NCBI GenBank assembly: GCA_020444175.1
Contig: JAHLLM010000016.1
Span: forward strand, 1-64,000
Reading direction: 5' to 3'
From: Desulfobulbaceae bacterium
GTDB taxonomy: Bacteria > Desulfobacterota > Desulfobulbia > Desulfobulbales > SURF-16
Length of the DNA: 64,000 bases
The notes beneath the pieces were generated by a model. It was not told the origin of the DNA. It worked only from the letters and a program-made list of their open reading frames with translations, and did no database searches. The number at the start of each line of letters is the position of its first letter. The first letter of the stretch is position 1. Both the position numbers and the translations under genes were made by a program. Of the stretch, positions 7,629-17,837 are shown piece by piece.

Positions 7629-9281
7629 TCATACAGGGCTTGGGCCGACCTCCATGAGTGCCATGGCCTCTTTATTGTCTTTATAGGAGGCGGCAAATTT
7701 CTCCTGGAAACTTCGCGCCAGGCGGTTTGCCGCCTGCCGGTATGCCGCCACGTTATCCCAGGCCTCCCAGGGCTTGAGGATATTCTGGGAGGAAAGTCCG
7801 CGGCATTCAGTGATCATGTCGATACCGAACTGCTCATGGGGCTGATGCCGGGCATGTTCCAGCTCACCGTCAAGTGCCGCCGCGATCATGGCCCTGCTGT
7901 CCCGGATGGCGATTCTGGCCCCCACCCCGTAGCCGCCGCCGGACCAGCCGGTATTGACCAGGTAAACCTGGGAACCGTGCTGTTCCAGCTTTCTTTCAAG
8001 CAGCTTGGCATATTCAAAAAGATCCCTCGGCATGAACGGCAGTCCGTAACAGGCGGAAAAGTTGGGCTGCGGCTCGGTGACCCCGACCTCGGTGCCGGCC
8101 AGTTTCGAAGTATATCCCATCAGGAAATGATACATGGCCTGTTTGGCGCTGAGCCGGGAGATGGGCGGCAGTGTGCCGGTGGCATCGGCGGAGAGAAAAA
8201 AGATGGTCTTCGGATGCCTGGCTGTGCCTGTTTCGCTGGGGTTGGGCAGATTTTTCAAAGGATAGGAGCCCCTGGTGTTTTCCGTGATACTGCCGTCGTC
8301 ATAGTGGAATCGTCCCTTTTTCATGAAAACGTTTTCCGCCAGCGCCCCGAATCTCTTCATGGCATTGTAAATATCAGGCTCGGCGTTCTTGTCCAGCCGG
8401 ATAAGCTTTGCGTAGCACCCTCCTTCCATGGCAAACAGACCGTTGGGTCCCCAGGCGATTTCATCATCGCCCAGCATGGCACGGTTGGGGTCAGATGACA
8501 AGGTGGTCTTGCCGGTGCCGGAAAGCCCGAAAAACAGGGCTGATTCCCTGTCATTGCCGATATTTGCCCCGCAGTGCATGGGAAAGATATCCATGATGGG
8601 ATAGATGTAATTCATAAAGGTGAAGGCGCCTTTTTTGGGCTCGCCGCAATAGTTCATGCCGGCAACAAGAATCCTTCTCTTGACAAAATCAAGAATCACC
8701 GCGCCGTCCTGCTTGAAGCCGTATTTCTCAGCATCAAGTTTCAAGTCCGGCAGGACAATGGCGGTGACGGCATCCTGCTCGATCTGGCCCTCCGCTATCA
8801 TGTCCAGCGGCGGCAGGTCGCGAAACTGGTTCAAGGCAAACAGGGCTCTGGAGGCATGGGAGGTAATGAACTGAAAGGGAAAGGCGTTGGCAAAATCAGC
8901 GCCCAGCATGCGGTTGGCAACAAATATCTCGCCTGATTTATTGATATGGCGGACCATCGCCTTAAAGATTTTCTGCGTGGTTTCCCTGGAAATGGGCTGA
9001 TTGCGCTCGGTGTTCGAAAAATCCACGCCTATGGCATCGTCGCAGATGTAGCGGGCAGCAGGCGTCCTGCCGGTGTGCCGCTGTTCTCCGAACGTATCAT
9101 CAATCCGGGTATTGAAAACCAGGGTGCCCTGCCGGCTCAACACGCCTTCACCTCTTTTGACCGCCTCTGTAACGAGCTGCGAGAAATGCAGATTTTCAAG
9201 ATCCTGGGTTTCACCGCAGTTAACCGTTACCGTCTCTTTGATGCCCAGTCTGCCGAGATCGAGAAGTTCGTGGACCGCCAT
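7629..9281 (-). CDS. pckA: Phosphoenolpyruvate carboxykinase (ATP)
   Basis: The 550-residue cytosolic enzyme interconverts oxaloacetate + ATP with phosphoenolpyruvate + CO2 + ADP, the entry step of gluconeogenesis or, in some anaerobes, an anaplerotic CO2-fixing step. The ATP-type signature is present: the PEPCK P-loop 'GLSGTGKTTLSSDP' near residue 250, 'LGDDEIAW', 'FEGGCYAK'-like 'AMEGGCYAKLIRL', and 'ENTRGSYPL'. Length matches the family (about 530-550). A longer frame opens at 9329, but AAAGGAG six bases before ATG 9281 fixes the start. It is transcribed alone, convergent to the cytochrome gene. Confidence 0.95.
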   Translation of the reverse strand: MAVHELLDLGRLGIKETVTVNCGETQDLENLHFSQLVTEAVKRGEGVLSRQGTLVFNTRIDDTFGEQRHTGRTPAARYICDDAIGVDFSNTERNQPISRETTQKIFKAMVRHINKSGEIFVANRMLGADFANAFPFQFITSHASRALFALNQFRDLPPLDMIAEGQIEQDAVTAIVLPDLKLDAEKYGFKQDGAVILDFVKRRILVAGMNYCGEPKKGAFTFMNYIYPIMDIFPMHCGANIGNDRESALFFGLSGTGKTTLSSDPNRAMLGDDEIAWGPNGLFAMEGGCYAKLIRLDKNAEPDIYNAMKRFGALAENVFMKKGRFHYDDGSITENTRGSYPLKNLPNPSETGTARHPKTIFFLSADATGTLPPISRLSAKQAMYHFLMGYTSKLAGTEVGVTEPQPNFSACYGLPFMPRDLFEYAKLLERKLEQHGSQVYLVNTGWSGGGYGVGARIAIRDSRAMIAAALDGELEHARHQPHEQFGIDMITECRGLSSQNILKPWEAWDNVAAYRQAANRLARSFQEKFAASYKDNKEAMALMEVGPSPV

Positions 9282-9780
9282 GGGGTACTCCTTTAAATTA
9301 AAGATTTTATAAAGCCAATCAAAAGGCAATCAGTAACCGACAATGCTCTCCTTTTACTAAAAACACACTCCCTAACACCCTATTTCTCGCTCTATATTGC
9401 TGCGAAACAGCATGTTTTTTTGCTCAATCGGTAATCTACCCATACTATACCTTTTGAGCAAAAAAAAGAAAAAATAGCCCCAAATTTGACGGTTTCGTAA
9501 AAACCCCCTCAACCGCCGCCGACAAGTATGTAACTTGTTGATATTTCGTTGGCGGATGGTCAGCTTGAGAGCTTTTTGCGAGACCATCAAATTTCAGTTC
9601 CATTTTCCGCTCTCCGTCCCTATTTTCTTCATAACGGTGCAATTAATTTTGCAATTGCATTGCCAGATTATTACCCAAACCCTCTGTTTACCAAAGCTTT
9701 TCCCCTGTTAAGGAAAACCTGTCTCCGCATTTTTTTTGCACCCAACCGGCCAGCCTTCCCCTTGCCCCCCACCACCATAA
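9282..9780. other. Region upstream of pckA
   Basis: This 499-bp stretch contains the pckA ribosome site, the 113-bp structured repeat (9482-9594) and otherwise AT-rich or pyrimidine-rich sequence with no convincing gene. The pckA promoter must lie here but no clear -35/-10 was identified. Confidence 0.5.
9482..9594 (+). repeat. 113-bp structured repeat with 22-bp terminal inverted repeats
   Basis: The ends AAATTTGACGGTTTCGTAAA and (complemented) AAATTTGATGGTCTCGCAAA pair with only a few mismatches. A diverged copy in opposite orientation lies at about 33467-33590, sharing long blocks such as CTCAACCGCCGCCG, GTAACTTGTTGATATT and TTGGCGGATGGTCAG. A weaker remnant lies near 20222-20285. Non-coding, MITE-like. 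Confidence 0.75.
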
Positions 9781-9884
9781 ATGTCTGATATTATACATTT
9801 TTATAAAATAAAATCTGTACATTGGTCTGTAATTTGCAAATCCTTGTCCATGAAAAGCACAATCGCAGCATCAACAAACCAGTT

Positions 9885-10434
9885 AGATGGTCTGACGGCT
9901 ACTCGCCAAATACATAATCTGTCCAGCGAGATGAAAAACGTGCCAATAATTGCCATGACCGCCCAAGCCATGGAGCATGACAGAAAGAAAAGTCATGAAG
10001 CCGGCATGAATGACCATGAAAGCAAACCTCTCAAACCTGATGTTTTACTGCAAAGCATAATGCAATGGATATCTCTGAGCCGAACAGACCATGAACCAGG
10101 GACATGCATCAAGGATTCCGATTCAGCGGGGGCACTTGAACTGCCGTCTCCATCTCTCTCCATTGATGAGGATGTGGTTGTGGATATGGAAGTGGAAGTT
10201 GCCCTGGATCGCCTTGGAGATAACAAAAAACTCTACCTGCGCCTGTTGCGTGACTTTCTCCATAACAACAGAGATCTTCATCAGCGTCTTACGGAATCAG
10301 TAACAAACAAAAGGCTTGAAGAAGCACAATATCTGGTTCATACGCTGCAAGGAGAATCAGGTTCAATCGGAGCAGTGTCGATTCAGGAAGCGGCTCAGGC
10401 CATGGAAGAGGCACTGCTAAGGCATTTGACATGA
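9885..10434 (+). pseudogene. Remnant of a hybrid kinase: receiver end plus HPt
   Basis: The frame is open from 9781, but recognisable sequence starts only near 9885. 'LDGLTATRQIH', 'VPIIAMTAQAMEHDRKKSHEAGMND' and 'SKPLKP' are the second half of a receiver domain; the first half with its phospho-acceptor Asp is missing. A linker and an HPt domain follow ('YLVHTLQGESGSIGA', the His being the phosphotransfer site). The last codons merge into AAGGCATTTGACATGATACG, the right end of the 116-bp repeat family, so the 3' end also looks reshaped by repeat sequence. I read this as the tail of a lost hybrid kinase. An isolated HPt protein is possible but no start signal is evident. Confidence 0.6.
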
Positions 10435-10436
10435 TA
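10417..10436 (+). repeat. End remnant of the 116-bp repeat family
   Basis: AAGGCATTTGACATGATACG matches the right terminus of the repeat at 7488-7603 with one change and provides the stop codon of the kinase remnant. No left end or body is seen. Confidence 0.45.
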
Positions 10437-10573
10437 CGAGCGCCAGGTGTCTTTGCACCGTCACTTATATTTTTTCTTCAGCGCTAAATGGTTGCATGGT
10501 TATTCTGGAGCTATGCGTCTTCTATTCTCCTTAATCACCCTATATATCTACATAATTTTTTCTCCATTCCAAG

Positions 10574-10589
10574 TGGCATGAAAATAGCT
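10574..10589 (+). promoter_or_regulatory. Sigma-54-like promoter upstream of hybrid kinase
   Basis: TGGCATGAAAATAGCT has the diagnostic GG-N10-GC spacing of -24/-12 promoters and lies about 65 bp before the kinase start at 10655. The TGGCA block is good; the -12 block (TAGCT instead of TTGCA) is imperfect. Confidence 0.5.
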
Positions 10590-10654
10590 TTATTTGACTG
10601 AACATAGTTACAAGGAAACTCCGTTTTTTTGAACCGATTTATCAGGAGAACACT

Positions 10655-12724
10655 ATGAAATCGCAAGGAAAATTGTTGCTTGTTGATGACGAGCCTGAAA
10701 TTACCTCTTATCTCCAGATATTTTTGAATGACCTTTCATATTCTTCTCAAACGGCCACATCTGCCGACGAAGCCCTTAAAATTATAGAACAAAATGAGAT
10801 TGACATCCTGATCACGGATATCCGGATGCCAGGTATGAATGGCCTTGAATTAATGGCCAGGGCAAAAGCAAACAATCCCAATATGCAATGTATGATTATT
10901 ACCGGCCATGGCGATCTTGACCTGGCCCAAAAAGCCATTCGTCAAGGAGCACTCGATTTCATCTGCAAACCCATTAAATTTGAAGAGGTAGAATCTGCTG
11001 TTATTGAAGGGATGACAAGAGTGCAGCTCTATAAAAAATTGAACGAAAGACAGGCTGAACTTGAAAAAACGAACAGGCTTTTAGCCATAGCAAAAAAGGA
11101 AGCTGAACTTGCCAACCATGCCAAATCGGAATTCCTGGCCAACATGAGCCATGAGATCAGGACTCCTTTAAATGGTGTAATCGGCATTACGCAACTTTTT
11201 TGCGAAGGCGAACTTACCCGAAAGCAGCAGCACCTCTGCAAAATGTTGTCTACCTCCGGCAACACGCTGCTTTCTTTGATAAATGACATTCTTGATATCT
11301 CAAAAATCGAATCCGGCAAAATGGAACTGGAGTGCATTTGTTTTGATGTGGAGAAGCTGATTCATGACTGTGTAACCTGTGCGGTCCCAGCAATCAGAGA
11401 GAAAGGGCTGGAAATAATTGTCAATATAGATCCAGATGTCCCGCTCCAACTCAAAGGGGATTCACAGCGTTTCAAACAGATAGTGCAAAATCTCATCAGT
11501 AATGCCGTCAAATTTACTGATCATGGCGAGATCAGGATTTCCCTCAGCCTACTGGAGGAAGAAGGAGAATCTGTTTTCATAAACTGCACGGTTGAAGACA
11601 CAGGTTTAGGTATTGACAATAATGCACAGGAACATATCTTTGACTCTTTTGCTCAGGCCGACAATAGTGTAACGAGAAAATTTGGAGGAACCGGCTTAGG
11701 CCTAAGTATTGTTCAACATCTGGCAGCAATAATGGGAGGGGAAGTCGGGCTGAAAAGTGACCCCGGAAAAGGCTCCTCTTTCTGGTTTACCGCAAAAATT
11801 GCCAAACAGACTCCCGAAGATTGCTGCCGACGTATTTGCCGCTCCAGGGACACAGCAGCCATTCAAGATGACCCATTTGAGCAGGATCATAGCCAAAAGC
11901 CCACAGATGAAATATCCTCGCAAACAAGCGAAAACAATCTTGCCGGCAAAAATGTTCTTCTGGTTGAAGATAATTTTATTAATCAACAGGTCTCTATTGA
12001 GTTGCTTGAAAGGTTTCATTGTCAGGTTCGTTTGGCTGAAAACGGCCTGCAAGCCTTGGAAATGCTTGAAGATCAGAATTTTGACCTGGTGCTTATGGAT
12101 TGCCATATGCCGGAAATGGACGGATTTACAGCAACACGCCTGATCAGGCGCAAGGAAAGCTTTTGCAAGGAAAACAAAAAACACATACCCATTATTGCCA
12201 TGACCGCCAGAGCCATGCAAGGCGACCGGGAAAAATGCCTTGAAGCCGGAATGGATGAGTATTTAAGTAAACCCGTTCAACACAGAGATCTACAAATGGC
12301 CATGTCTCGTTGCATGTCAAGATCAACGCATATTATAAATTCTACCCGGAGCACGGCAAAGAAGAGCAAAACAAAAATTGACAAAAATGTCCTCCGCCGT
12401 TTATTGGGGAAAAAAAGAAACGGCCAAAACTCATTAGTGGAAAAAATCGGTAATTATTTTTTGGGGGAGGCTCCGCGGGTGTTTGCCCTGCTCAATAAGG
12501 CAATTTGCCAAAATGACACAACCGCAATTTTTGATTGCGCCCATAGATTCAAATCCAGCTGCGTCAATCTCGGGCTCAACGGACTGGCTGAAAAGTGCGG
12601 AGAACTGGAACTGCTTGCCCCAAAAAACTCCATCGAGCATGCCATGAAAGTGCTGATTGACTTACAGGGAGAATATGAAGATGCAAAGTCGTACCTGCTT
12701 CACGAACTAAATACAGGACAGTAA
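10655..12724 (+). CDS. Hybrid histidine kinase REC-HisKA-HATPase-REC-HPt
   Basis: The 689-residue soluble kinase has an N-terminal receiver (1-120, Asp55, Lys105), a coiled linker (about 122-157), HisKA (His166 in '[10 protein letters not shown]'), HATPase (Asn283, 'EDTGLGI', '[10 protein letters not shown]'), a second receiver (about 432-550, Asp482 in '[11 protein letters not shown]') and a C-terminal HPt domain (His630 in '[13 protein letters not shown]'). With no membrane helix or sensory domain, its input is probably phosphorylation of the first receiver by another kinase. The His-Asp-His chain can then pass phosphate to a separate regulator. CAGGAG lies seven bases before the start and a sigma-54-like site is upstream. 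The convergent neighbours at 12743-15027 are a kinase/receiver pair. Confidence 0.92.
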   Translation: MKSQGKLLLVDDEPEITSYLQIFLNDLSYSSQTATSADEALKIIEQNEIDILITDIRMPGMNGLELMARAKANNPNMQCMIITGHGDLDLAQKAIRQGALDFICKPIKFEEVESAVIEGMTRVQLYKKLNERQAELEKTNRLLAIAKKEAELANHAKSEFLANMSHEIRTPLNGVIGITQLFCEGELTRKQQHLCKMLSTSGNTLLSLINDILDISKIESGKMELECICFDVEKLIHDCVTCAVPAIREKGLEIIVNIDPDVPLQLKGDSQRFKQIVQNLISNAVKFTDHGEIRISLSLLEEEGESVFINCTVEDTGLGIDNNAQEHIFDSFAQADNSVTRKFGGTGLGLSIVQHLAAIMGGEVGLKSDPGKGSSFWFTAKIAKQTPEDCCRRICRSRDTAAIQDDPFEQDHSQKPTDEISSQTSENNLAGKNVLLVEDNFINQQVSIELLERFHCQVRLAENGLQALEMLEDQNFDLVLMDCHMPEMDGFTATRLIRRKESFCKENKKHIPIIAMTARAMQGDREKCLEAGMDEYLSKPVQHRDLQMAMSRCMSRSTHIINSTRSTAKKSKTKIDKNVLRRLLGKKRNGQNSLVEKIGNYFLGEAPRVFALLNKAICQNDTTAIFDCAHRFKSSCVNLGLNGLAEKCGELELLAPKNSIEHAMKVLIDLQGEYEDAKSYLLHELNTGQ

Positions 12725-12742
12725 AAAAGAGCCTTCCCTTAT

Positions 12743-13099
12743 TCACATTTCTGAAATCGTTTCAAGCAGATTATCCAGGGAGATCGGTTTGTAAAGAAAG
12801 CCATCTGCCCCAGCCTGCATAATTTTTTCTTTTTCTGCCAGGTCAGCATACCCTGTCATAATTATAACTTTAAGCTGCGGGTATGTGCTTCTGGCCTGCT
12901 TCATGAGCTCAATTCCGGTCATACCTTCCATGATATAATCGCTAATCAGCAGATCATACGGTTGTTTTTTTAAGGCAGTCAAAGCCATGCCTCCAGCTTC
13001 CGCCGTCTCTACTGACAGTCCTTTTCGCTTCAGATTAATTTCAAGGGAAAGACGAAGCAACGCTTCATCTTCAACAAGCAATATTCTTGGATTTTTCAT
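12743..13099 (-). CDS. Single-domain response regulator (CheY-like)
   Basis: The 118-residue stand-alone receiver has the acidic pair Glu10-Asp11, phospho-acceptor Asp54 ('LLISDYIMEGM'), Thr82 and Lys104 ('FLYKPI'), all canonical. It has no output domain, so it should act by protein contact or as a relay partner. Its ATG overlaps the stop of the upstream kinase by one base (TGATG), giving translational coupling. The pair is therefore very likely cognate. Confidence 0.9.
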   Translation of the reverse strand: MKNPRILLVEDEALLRLSLEINLKRKGLSVETAEAGGMALTALKKQPYDLLISDYIMEGMTGIELMKQARSTYPQLKVIIMTGYADLAEKEKIMQAGADGFLYKPISLDNLLETISEM

Positions 13100-15027
13100 C
13101 AGGCAACTTGCATCTCGTAATTATTGACAGGCAAAATAACAGAAAAAGTCGTACCGTTACCTGGCGAACTTGCAACATTTATATCACCGCCATGGTTTTT
13201 TATAATACCATAAGAAATCGATAAGCCCAAACCAGTACCCTTCACTTGCGGCTTGGTCGAATAAAATGGTTCAAATATATGTTCCATTGCTCCTGGCGTA
13301 ATTCCTGAACCTGTATCGTGGACATGCAATGCTATGTGCTCATCGCGTAACTCCGTCCTGATCAACACCCTGCCTTCTTTTCCCTGCAGGGCGTCCCTGG
13401 CATTGTTCAAAAGATTCAGGAGAACCTGTTTAACCTGATCAGGAACAACCTTGACTAAAGGAATTTTGTCAGAAAATTCCTTTAGTACTGTGACATTACT
13501 TTTTAGCAGATCTTTTTCGCACAGGGCAATCACGTCCGCAATCAATTTATGAATATCGATGTCCTCCTGGACACCAGGTGTGGGTTTGTTGAAATCCTGC
13601 AGGGACTGGATAAGTGTCTTCAAGCGATCGCATTCATCCAATGCCATGTTAACCATCTTCAAGTCATTTTCACCAAGAGAATCACTGAGCTTGATTCCCT
13701 CAAAAACGCTTTGTATACCGTTAAGAGGATTGTTGAATTCATGGGCAATGGAGGAAGTGAGTTTTCCTATGGAAGAAAGTTTTGTGGCGTGCAACAGCTG
13801 CTGGTAGGTTCTCTCTAACTCATTACTGCGTTCTGCAACCCTCTTTTCAAGGTGTTCCCGTGAAATCTGCAGTTCGCGCTGTATCTTTTTTTGCTCACTG
13901 ATATCTCGGACAAAAACAAAGAAAACATCAGGAAATACCGGATTAAAATTACAACTTACCGAGACATCGATCAGCCTCCCGGTCTTATGGCGATGCATGG
14001 TCTCAAAACGCTCATACCCTTGTTCATGAATCTTTTTAATTCTCGACTTAATCTCTTCAGGGGTCTGAACGGCTTCAATATCATAGGCCGATAATTGGAG
14101 AAATTCCTCGCAAGAATAGCCAATCATCCGGCAATAAGCTTCATTTACCTCAAGAAACCTCCCCTCCAGATCAGTAAGAAAAAAACCATCAATTGAGCTG
14201 TTTACGTAGGTTCTGTATCTTTCCTCAGCAGATTTCAGATTCTCTCGAACATCGATGATATCAGTGATATCGGTGCCCAAAGTGCCAATGGCATACACAG
14301 TATCACTGTTAAAGAGACGAATGGGAAACTTGTTAACGACAAAAAAACGTTCCTTTCCATCAATATCAATTGTTGTCTCAAATTTATGGGAAGTATTGTA
14401 CTCCAGCACATCAAAGTCATAGGCAGACAGGGCTACAGCCTGCATGTTCGAAAAGGCCTCAAAAGCTGTTTTATTCATCACCTCCCCCGAAGTGACGTGG
14501 AAGAGGTCCTCAAGTCTTTTATTAATCATTAAATAGCGGCCCTTCACATCCTTAATACTAATAAGAGAAGAGGAATTATCAATAAAAGCCCGAAAGCATG
14601 CATCTTTCTGCTTTATCTCTTTCTGGAGTTTTCTTTTTTCCAGGCAGCGGGAAACGCCCAGTAGAATTTCATCAAAATTAAGGGGCTTTCTAAAATAATT
14701 TACCGCTCCCAGTTTCAAGGCCGCGATTGCGCTGTCAATATCATCATGCCCGCTGATAATCATGCCTTCCAGCTGTGGTTGAAGCTCTTTTGCCTTTTTA
14801 AGAAGTTCTATGCCGTCCATAGCGGGCATCCTGATATCTGTTATCAGAATATCAAACTCCTCTCGGCTGAGGAGTTCCAAAGCTTCTTTAGCAGAACTCC
14901 TGGTTTCAACCAGATACGAATTCTCTTGAAACAACTTTTCGAGGAAAAAAAGAATTGTTTCCTCATCATCGACAAGAAGCAGGCGAGCTTTCACACTCAG
15001 CAGAGAGTTTTTATTTTCCGTGTCCAT
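13099..15027 (-). CDS. Sensor histidine kinase REC-PAS-PAS-HisKA-HATPase
   Basis: The 642-residue soluble kinase has a receiver (about 14-130, Asp64), a first PAS (about 150-265), a second PAS with typical 'GFFLTDLEGRFLEVNEAY' (about 280-400), a coiled coil, HisKA with 'IAHEFNNPLNGIQS' and HATPase with 'LNNARDAL', 'DTGSGI' and 'GTGLGLSI'. The frame is open to 15138, but AAGGTGG five bases before ATG 15027 gives the better start. There are no membrane helices, so the PAS domains sense a cytoplasmic signal and the receiver integrates another kinase. It is coupled to the receiver gene that follows. Confidence 0.9.
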   Translation of the reverse strand: MDTENKNSLLSVKARLLLVDDEETILFFLEKLFQENSYLVETRSSAKEALELLSREEFDILITDIRMPAMDGIELLKKAKELQPQLEGMIISGHDDIDSAIAALKLGAVNYFRKPLNFDEILLGVSRCLEKRKLQKEIKQKDACFRAFIDNSSSLISIKDVKGRYLMINKRLEDLFHVTSGEVMNKTAFEAFSNMQAVALSAYDFDVLEYNTSHKFETTIDIDGKERFFVVNKFPIRLFNSDTVYAIGTLGTDITDIIDVRENLKSAEERYRTYVNSSIDGFFLTDLEGRFLEVNEAYCRMIGYSCEEFLQLSAYDIEAVQTPEEIKSRIKKIHEQGYERFETMHRHKTGRLIDVSVSCNFNPVFPDVFFVFVRDISEQKKIQRELQISREHLEKRVAERSNELERTYQQLLHATKLSSIGKLTSSIAHEFNNPLNGIQSVFEGIKLSDSLGENDLKMVNMALDECDRLKTLIQSLQDFNKPTPGVQEDIDIHKLIADVIALCEKDLLKSNVTVLKEFSDKIPLVKVVPDQVKQVLLNLLNNARDALQGKEGRVLIRTELRDEHIALHVHDTGSGITPGAMEHIFEPFYSTKPQVKGTGLGLSISYGIIKNHGGDINVASSPGNGTTFSVILPVNNYEMQVA

Positions 15028-15731
15028 CAATGCCACCTTAACTAAATACCGAAAAAAAGATTTCGCGTTTGACGACCTGCCGTTTATGCCCGTGAGCGTG
15101 TTATAGCCTTTGCGGGCAAAGAGCTTGCCCACCGGCAAAACGCGTGCAACGTATTAATATACATCCGTCAATTGCAACACCTCTTCCCCTGAGAAATAAC
15201 CACAAACAGCTGCTGCTGCAGTCTTTAAAGGCCTTTCTTATATTTTTAGCAGATATGATCTTTTGGTTGCAAGGTTTCCCTACCTGTTATTTTTCCGTCT
15301 GCTTGAATTAAATGTTTCAAGCGAAAAGGCGTTCTCAGCACCCCACTGGTTCATAGTAAAAAATAACATAATTATTCCGGAAAGATACCCATAGGATACC
15401 GATGCTTCTCATTTCCTGCCCACAAATACATGCGCATCTAAAGCAAGATTTCCTCCTTCTGGCACAAAAATGGCTTTATGACCTACTCGACGCAATCAAA
15501 ATTAAGAAAAAAATACCCATCTCTTAACAGAGATGCGGGGTCATATTTCCTGAAATCTGATTGTTGTTCCTTTGACTCAGAATCATGAGTTAAGGCCATT
15601 GCTGTAATGGAAAAGGCTGGACTGAATGGCAGGAGGCAGCTTGGCTTTTTCTACAATTTTTCATCTCAGGAACCGCATCACCGTGGAGCGAGGAATCTTC
15701 TAAATTAGTCAGTTGGTCAAAAGAGGGAACC
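15028..15731. other. Divergent intergenic region, 704 bp
   Basis: The region between the minus-strand kinase and the diguanylate cyclase is AT-rich with no convincing gene. The one notable element is a good sigma-54-like site at 15460-15475. A TGGCAGGAGGCAGC string near 15624 has the wrong spacing (N9). Confidence 0.5.
15460..15475 (+). promoter_or_regulatory. Sigma-54-like promoter upstream of diguanylate cyclase
   Basis: TGGCACAAAAATGGCT gives a perfect TGGCAC -24 block and a GGC -12 block with GG-N10-GC spacing. It lies 257 bp before the cyclase start, so a long leader would be implied. Confidence 0.5.
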
Positions 15732-16817
15732 ATGGGTTTAACCGGCAGTCTTCTCATTGTTGATGATGAACAGGACATCCTGCTTTTTCTGGAAATGATG
15801 TTCCAGCAAAGCTCCTACACGGTTTATACAGCAACAAATGGGGAAGATGCCTTACATCTTCTTCAGCAAAATAATATTGATGTTTTGGTCTCAGATATTC
15901 GTATGCCCGGCATGACGGGTATCGAGATGATGGAAAAAAGGTTTCAGGATCAATCAGATCTCCAATGTATTTTTATCAGCGGCCATAGCGACATCGATAT
16001 GGCAATAGAGGCCATGAAAAAAGGGGCTCTTAATTTTCTGCGCAAACCTGTCGATTTTGAGCATCTTGAAGCGTCTGTGCAGCAAGCCATGGAAAAAATC
16101 GCCCTGCTGCGTGAAAACCAACAAAAAAAAATGGAGATCATGGAATACCAGCAGAATCTAGAAAAACTGGTGGCAAAGAGAACTGCCGAGCTGCAACTCG
16201 CAAACCAAAAACTTCAGAAGGAAATCGAAGTACGCCGAGAAGCGCAAGATGCCGCTCTCTATCAGGCGCACCATGACCCGTTGACAGGCCTGGCCAACCG
16301 TCTTCTTTTTCGGGACCGCATGGATATGGCCCTTCGACTGGCACAAAGAAATAATAAAGGTTTAGCCCTGCTTCTGATCGATTTAAACGGATTAAAGGCC
16401 ATAAATGATGCATTTGGTCATGTTAACGGCGATCTGCTTCTTACCGAAGTCGGTCAGCGCTTGAAAGAGTCGACACGGGAAAGTGATACGGTGGCCCGCA
16501 TGGGAGGAGACGAATTCATCCTTATATTGCAAGAGGTTAATTGCTTTGATAATGCGACTCTGATCTCCCGCTATGTCTGCAAAGTTATAGAGCAACCATT
16601 CATACTTAAAGGCCGGCTGGTGAGCATTACGGCAAGTATAGGTATCGCACTCTTTCCAGATGACGGTGCTGAAGTTGACATTTTATTGCGTAAAGCGGAA
16701 GGCGCCATGTATGATGAAAAAAAGAAAGGAAAACCAGATTATTTTTACACGTCTTTTTTCGATGGAGAGGCCACTGAAAAGAACAGCAGCCTGCCAAAAG
16801 GAGCTAAAACCGACTGA
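15732..16817 (+). CDS. Response regulator diguanylate cyclase (REC-GGDEF)
   Basis: The 361-residue protein should make cyclic di-GMP from two GTP when its receiver is phosphorylated (a WspR/PleD-like layout). The receiver spans 1-120 with Asp55 and Lys105, a coiled linker covers about 125-175, and the GGDEF domain covers about 180-345. The catalytic motif MGGDEF is intact (258-262). An RxxD inhibitory site, Arg249-Glu-Ser-Asp252, sits five residues before it, so product inhibition is expected. AGAGGGA precedes ATG 15732. It probably supplies the c-di-GMP read by the PilZ domain of BcsA further downstream (inference). Confidence 0.93.
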   Translation: MGLTGSLLIVDDEQDILLFLEMMFQQSSYTVYTATNGEDALHLLQQNNIDVLVSDIRMPGMTGIEMMEKRFQDQSDLQCIFISGHSDIDMAIEAMKKGALNFLRKPVDFEHLEASVQQAMEKIALLRENQQKKMEIMEYQQNLEKLVAKRTAELQLANQKLQKEIEVRREAQDAALYQAHHDPLTGLANRLLFRDRMDMALRLAQRNNKGLALLLIDLNGLKAINDAFGHVNGDLLLTEVGQRLKESTRESDTVARMGGDEFILILQEVNCFDNATLISRYVCKVIEQPFILKGRLVSITASIGIALFPDDGAEVDILLRKAEGAMYDEKKKGKPDYFYTSFFDGEATEKNSSLPKGAKTD

Positions 16818-16925
16818 GGGAACCTACCCCACTCAAGCGGAATAAAATATCAAAATTTTCAGGTAACAGCTCACAGGGTACCGAATCCGCTGTGTTATCG
16901 CCCTGCTCACATACCGGGGTATAAT

Positions 16926-17837
16926 ATGCGACAATTACTTGTTTTTTTTATTTTTTTCATGACGGCTGCAAATTCTTATGCACCACCTGCGGCTGCAACC
17001 GATGCCAGGGACCTCCCGGCAATCAGACAACAGGGCGTACTGCGGCACCTCGGCGTTCCTTATGCCAGATTTGTAACAGGAGCCGACAAGGGACTTGATG
17101 TGGAGATAATGAAGATGTTCTGCGACCACATCGGGGTAAGGTATCAATTTGTTAAGACAAGCTGGGCAAATGTATTTGCCGATTTAACAGGACGCCAGTA
17201 TTTGAAGGAGGGAAAAACGGTAGACATTAAAGGGGATATTGCCGCACATGGCATAACCATACTTCCGTGGCGGGCAAATATTATAGATTTTTCCTATCCC
17301 CTCTTTCCTACTCAGGTATGGCTTGTTGCCCGTGCTGATTCGGCCATGAAACCCATAGTGCCCAGTGGAGATATTGAGTCGGATATCGCTGCGGTCAAGA
17401 CCGTGCTCATGGGCAGGGAAGTCCTTGGCAAAATCAGCACCTGTCTTGACCCAACCCTTTATAATCTCGAAAAAAACAACTCAAAGATCGTCTGGTTTGA
17501 CGGCAGCTTAAACGAACTCGTGCCGGCAATTATTAACGGTGAAGCGGAAACCACTCTTATTGAGGTGGCGGATGCCATGATTGCCCTGGAAAAGTGGCCG
17601 GGACAAGTAAAGATAATCGGCCCCGTTTCTCCCCGACAAGCGATGGCCTGGGCATTTCCCAAGGAAGCCCCTCTCCTGAGAAAGACATTTAATAATTTTT
17701 TTGTCACTCTTTTAAAGAATGGCACCTATGAAAAAATTGTTAAAAAATATTACCCCCTTGTTTTTCAATTCTACCCATCTTTTTTCCATCCCCAACAGGC
17801 TCTGGTAAAAAATGAAAAACCAACAGAAAATCAGTGA
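16926..17837 (+). CDS. Periplasmic solute-binding protein (SBP_bac_3-like)
   Basis: The 303-residue protein has a cleavable signal peptide (MRQLLVFFIFF..., cut near residue 24) followed by a bacterial type-3 solute-binding fold: 'GVLRHLGVPYARFV', 'GLDVEIMKMFCDHIGVRY' and 'IIDFSYPLFPTQVWLVARAD'. Such proteins bind amino acids or related small molecules. No ABC transporter genes are adjacent. Instead the 3' end overlaps the next gene, a membrane histidine kinase, by 26 bases, so it more likely serves as the kinase's periplasmic signal receptor. Confidence 0.8.
   Translation: MRQLLVFFIFFMTAANSYAPPAAATDARDLPAIRQQGVLRHLGVPYARFVTGADKGLDVEIMKMFCDHIGVRYQFVKTSWANVFADLTGRQYLKEGKTVDIKGDIAAHGITILPWRANIIDFSYPLFPTQVWLVARADSAMKPIVPSGDIESDIAAVKTVLMGREVLGKISTCLDPTLYNLEKNNSKIVWFDGSLNELVPAIINGEAETTLIEVADAMIALEKWPGQVKIIGPVSPRQAMAWAFPKEAPLLRKTFNNFFVTLLKNGTYEKIVKKYYPLVFQFYPSFFHPQQALVKNEKPTENQ

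Noticed and set aside
8408-8936. Long plus-strand frames inside pckA
   Set aside because: Antisense shadows of a highly conserved enzyme gene, with no start signals or domain content.
15624-15645. TGGCAGGAGGCAGC before the diguanylate cyclase
   Set aside because: GG-to-GC spacing is nine, not ten, so it does not fit a sigma-54 promoter.
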